From the NCBI GenBank assembly GCA_964639765.1, contig CAZXEN010000034.1, forward strand, positions 1 to 17,371: a stretch of 17,371 bases of DNA, written 5' to 3'. The translations under genes were made by a program, and so were the position numbers. Every line of letters begins with the position of its first letter. The stretch's first letter is position 1. A model generated the notes under the pieces. It saw nothing but the letters and a program-made list of their open reading frames with translations, did not search any database and was not told the origin of the DNA. Of the stretch, positions 15,451 through 17,371 are shown in pieces. This stretch comes from Scybalousia_A sp964639765. GTDB taxonomy: Bacteria > Bacteroidota > Bacteroidia > Bacteroidales > P3.

Positions 15451-16510
15451 GTAATAGAAATAGGTGTCGATGCTTTTAACGGTTGTACAGGTTTAACAAG
15501 TGTAACTATTCCAGACGGTGTTACTTCTATCGGTAACTATGCTTTTAAAAATTGTACAAGTTTAACATCTGTTGATATTCCAGACGGTGTTACTTCTATC
15601 GGTCGTTCTGCTTTTTCTGGCTGTTCCAGTTCCAGTTTAACATCTATCACTATTCCAGACGGTGTTACTTCTATCGGTGACAGTACTTTTTACTATTGTC
15701 GCAGTTTAACATCTATCACTATTCCAGACGGCGTTACTTCTATCGGTAACTATGCGTTTTCCTATTGTAGTGGTTTAATAAGTATCACTATTCCAGACGG
15801 TGTTACTTCTATTGGTTCCAGTGCTTTTCAAGGTTGTAGAAGTTTAACATCTATCACTATTCCAGACGGTGTTACTTCTATCGGTAGCTATGCGTTTTAC
15901 GGTTGTACAGGTTTAACATCTATCACTATTCCAAATAGAGTAACGTCAATAGGTTTTGGTACGTTTACCAATTGTACAGGTTTAACAAGTATCACTATAG
16001 GGACAGGCGTAACGTCGTCACTAAGTTTTTCTCACTTTACCTCTTGTAGCAATTTACAATCTATTAGTGTAGAAGAAGGTAATACATCTTATTCTTCTCA
16101 AGATGGTATATTATACAACTCTGCCAAGACAACGTTGATATGCTGCCCTCGTGCCAAGACAGGATCTGTAACTATTCCAAATAGTGTTACTTCAATAGGT
16201 CAGTATGCTTTTAGCAATTGTAGCGGTTTAATATCTGTAACTATTCCGAATAGTGTAACCTCAATAGAACAGTATGCTTTTAAAGGCTGTACAGGTTTAG
16301 CAAGTATAACTATTCCAAACAGTGTTACTTCTATCGTTGGTGTTTTTCAAGACTGTACAGGTTTAACAAGTATAACTATTCCAAATAGTGTTACTTCTAT
16401 CGGTAGCTCTGCTTTTCGAAATACAGGTTTAACAAGTGTTGTTATTCCAAACGGTGTTACTTCTATCGGTGTCTATGCTTTTTACGGTTGTACAGGTTTA
16501 ACTTCTGTTA
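15451..16510 (+). repeat. Second LRR-coding repeat block
   Basis: Roughly fifteen tandem units, mostly 69 bases, encode BspA-type repeats. Units up to about 15930 share the IPDG-coding core with the first block; later units use a variant core encoding IPNS. Internal similarity is strong enough for unequal exchange, and units of 66 and 75 bases also occur. Confidence 0.85.
15701..15828 (+). repeat. Direct repeat copy 2 (128 bp; partner 14822-14949)
   Basis: This is the second copy of the near-identical block, differing at one base in 128. Just after it, 15825-15886 is identical over 62 bases to 15015-15076, at an offset of 810. The shift from 879 to 810 equals one 69-base unit, so the block carries one fewer repeat than its partner. 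Confidence 0.85.
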
Positions 16511-17371
16511 CTATGGAAAGAGCTACTCATCCAACATTATCTAGTTATAATGCTTTCCCTTATTCAAATGCAGATTTAAAAATCTATGTTCCTTGCGGAA
16601 GTAAGGCAGATTATACTGCTGCAGCACAGTGGAGTAATAGTAATATATCATATAAAATTGAAGCAAGTGCTTTGCCTACAGAGATAACAGAAGACAGATA
16701 TCTTGCCGATTGTGATTGCGACTTCCCAGGTACAATTACCATTAAAGATGGAGCAAGCCTTAGTGCAGGGGATTATTCTGACTTATCTACAAAACTAAGT
16801 GGCAAGACTGTAAAGGTAGAAAAAAAACTTATAATAGATGAGTTTAGCCTTATTGGGAATATTGGTGGTTATGCAAACTATGACTTTATAGGAAATAACA
16901 AAGGAGACTACACAGGGAATGCACACTCAGTGGTTGCCCTGCCTTTCTATTATGCAGGTAATTCTTGGGGTGTAGATGCAAATGGTAGCGGTGCAACAAA
17001 CGGAACGCATACTCCTGTAAGCTACGGAGAAAGTTACTTTATCTATCCAACAACAATTGAATATGGCTCAGGCAACAACAACACTCTTGCAGGGGATACA
17101 TATATAACTCTTCCTCAGAGTATCTCTTATTCTAATCTTCAACTTTCCGACTTTACTGTATCTCTTACAAATAATAATGACACAAAATGGTTTGCTTTGA
17201 GCAATCCTTTTATCGGTCGTTTGAATATGAGTGAATTCTATACTTCCAACTCTTCTGCTTTGCAAGGAACTTATGCGTATGTATGGGATAATACAGAACA
17301 CGATTGGGTTGCATTAGAAAATATAAACACTACTAACAAATATGCTCTTTATCCTGCAACAGGATTTTTGA

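Larger units (their letters stand above)
15433..17371 (+). pseudogene. BspA-like leucine-rich-repeat protein, continuation after the TAG, runs off the window
   Basis: The reading frame of the preceding part stays open for 646 codons to the window edge. It has no ATG until 16513, so it is not an independent gene. TSQDYTVIEIGVDAFNGC completes the cap that the stop interrupts. About fifteen more repeats follow to about 16510. Most are 23 residues; one is extended to 25 (CSSSSLTS), two are shortened to 22, and an irregular hinge (SSQDGILYNSAKTTLICCPR) lies near 16100-16160. The repeats change from IPDG to IPNS endings after about 15930, suggesting two sub-blocks. From 16510 there is a closing cap (DLKIYVPCGSKADYTAA). 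A beta-rich domain then has FALSNPFIGRLNMSEF and AYVWDN, like regions before T9SS sorting domains. It may be a pseudogene half, or be made by readthrough or after rearrangement. Confidence 0.75.

Noticed and set aside
14900..16500. Recent horizontal transfer or insertion sequence as the cause of the split BspA-like gene
   Set aside because: No transposase, terminal repeats or composition jump is visible at the break; a single base change is enough to explain it.
14770..16510. Regularly spaced repeats as a CRISPR array
   Set aside because: The repeats are in frame, encode leucine-rich repeats of 22-25 residues, and the stretches between conserved cores are themselves similar, unlike spacers.

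Overview
The window looks like the chromosome of an AT-rich member of the Bacteroidetes, probably Bacteroidales. The evidence is convergent. Promoters match the Bacteroidetes pattern (TTG-N19-TAnnTTTG, complete at 14387-14416; -7 boxes alone before several other genes). Most genes lack strong Shine-Dalgarno sites and start behind A-rich leaders. The proteins are of Bacteroidetes type: a fused KorA, LysRS with a C-terminal extension, archaeal/eukaryote-type ProRS, a BT_3928-like DoxX/MauE protein, a duplicated DUF1599 protein, a BspA-like leucine-rich-repeat protein and a relic of a type IX secretion (T9SS) sorting domain. I do not name a species.

Layout. 1-623 has no gene; it holds hairpins, a 95-bp element with 12-bp terminal inverted repeats, and the korA promoter. 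624-3499 (+) is korAB, a two-subunit 2-oxoacid:ferredoxin oxidoreductase, ended by a terminator at 3528-3564. 3569-7809 (-) is a five-gene run, read right to left: a methyltransferase-like protein that has lost its SAM-binding core, lipA (10-nt overlap), a DUF1599 protein, a BT_3928-like membrane protein and a DppB-type ABC permease. A second promoter lies before the DUF1599 gene. 7928-9640 (+) is lysS and 10047-11519 (-) is proS. They converge on a 406-bp gap with terminator hairpins and a degraded T9SS sorting-domain relic. 11640-14285 (+) carries an unusual lipoprotein (acidic helix, Trp/Tyr-rich block, Asn-rich tail) followed by an OmpP1/FadL-type outer-membrane barrel.

From 14464 to the window end (+) runs a large BspA-like surface protein. 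Its frame is broken once, by an in-frame TAG at 15430-15432, yet continues open for 646 more codons without its own start. It has a G7 tract and a hairpin just after the start codon, and near-identical repeat blocks on both sides of the stop, an exact 879 bp (293 codons) apart. Recombination between those blocks would remove the stop and restore one frame. This candidate switchable or decaying surface gene is the most interesting part of the window.

The rest is mainly housekeeping: ferredoxin-linked carbon metabolism, lipoate synthesis and tRNA charging. No RNA gene, CRISPR array, insertion sequence or phage gene was recognised. Functional assignments come from motif recognition without database searches.
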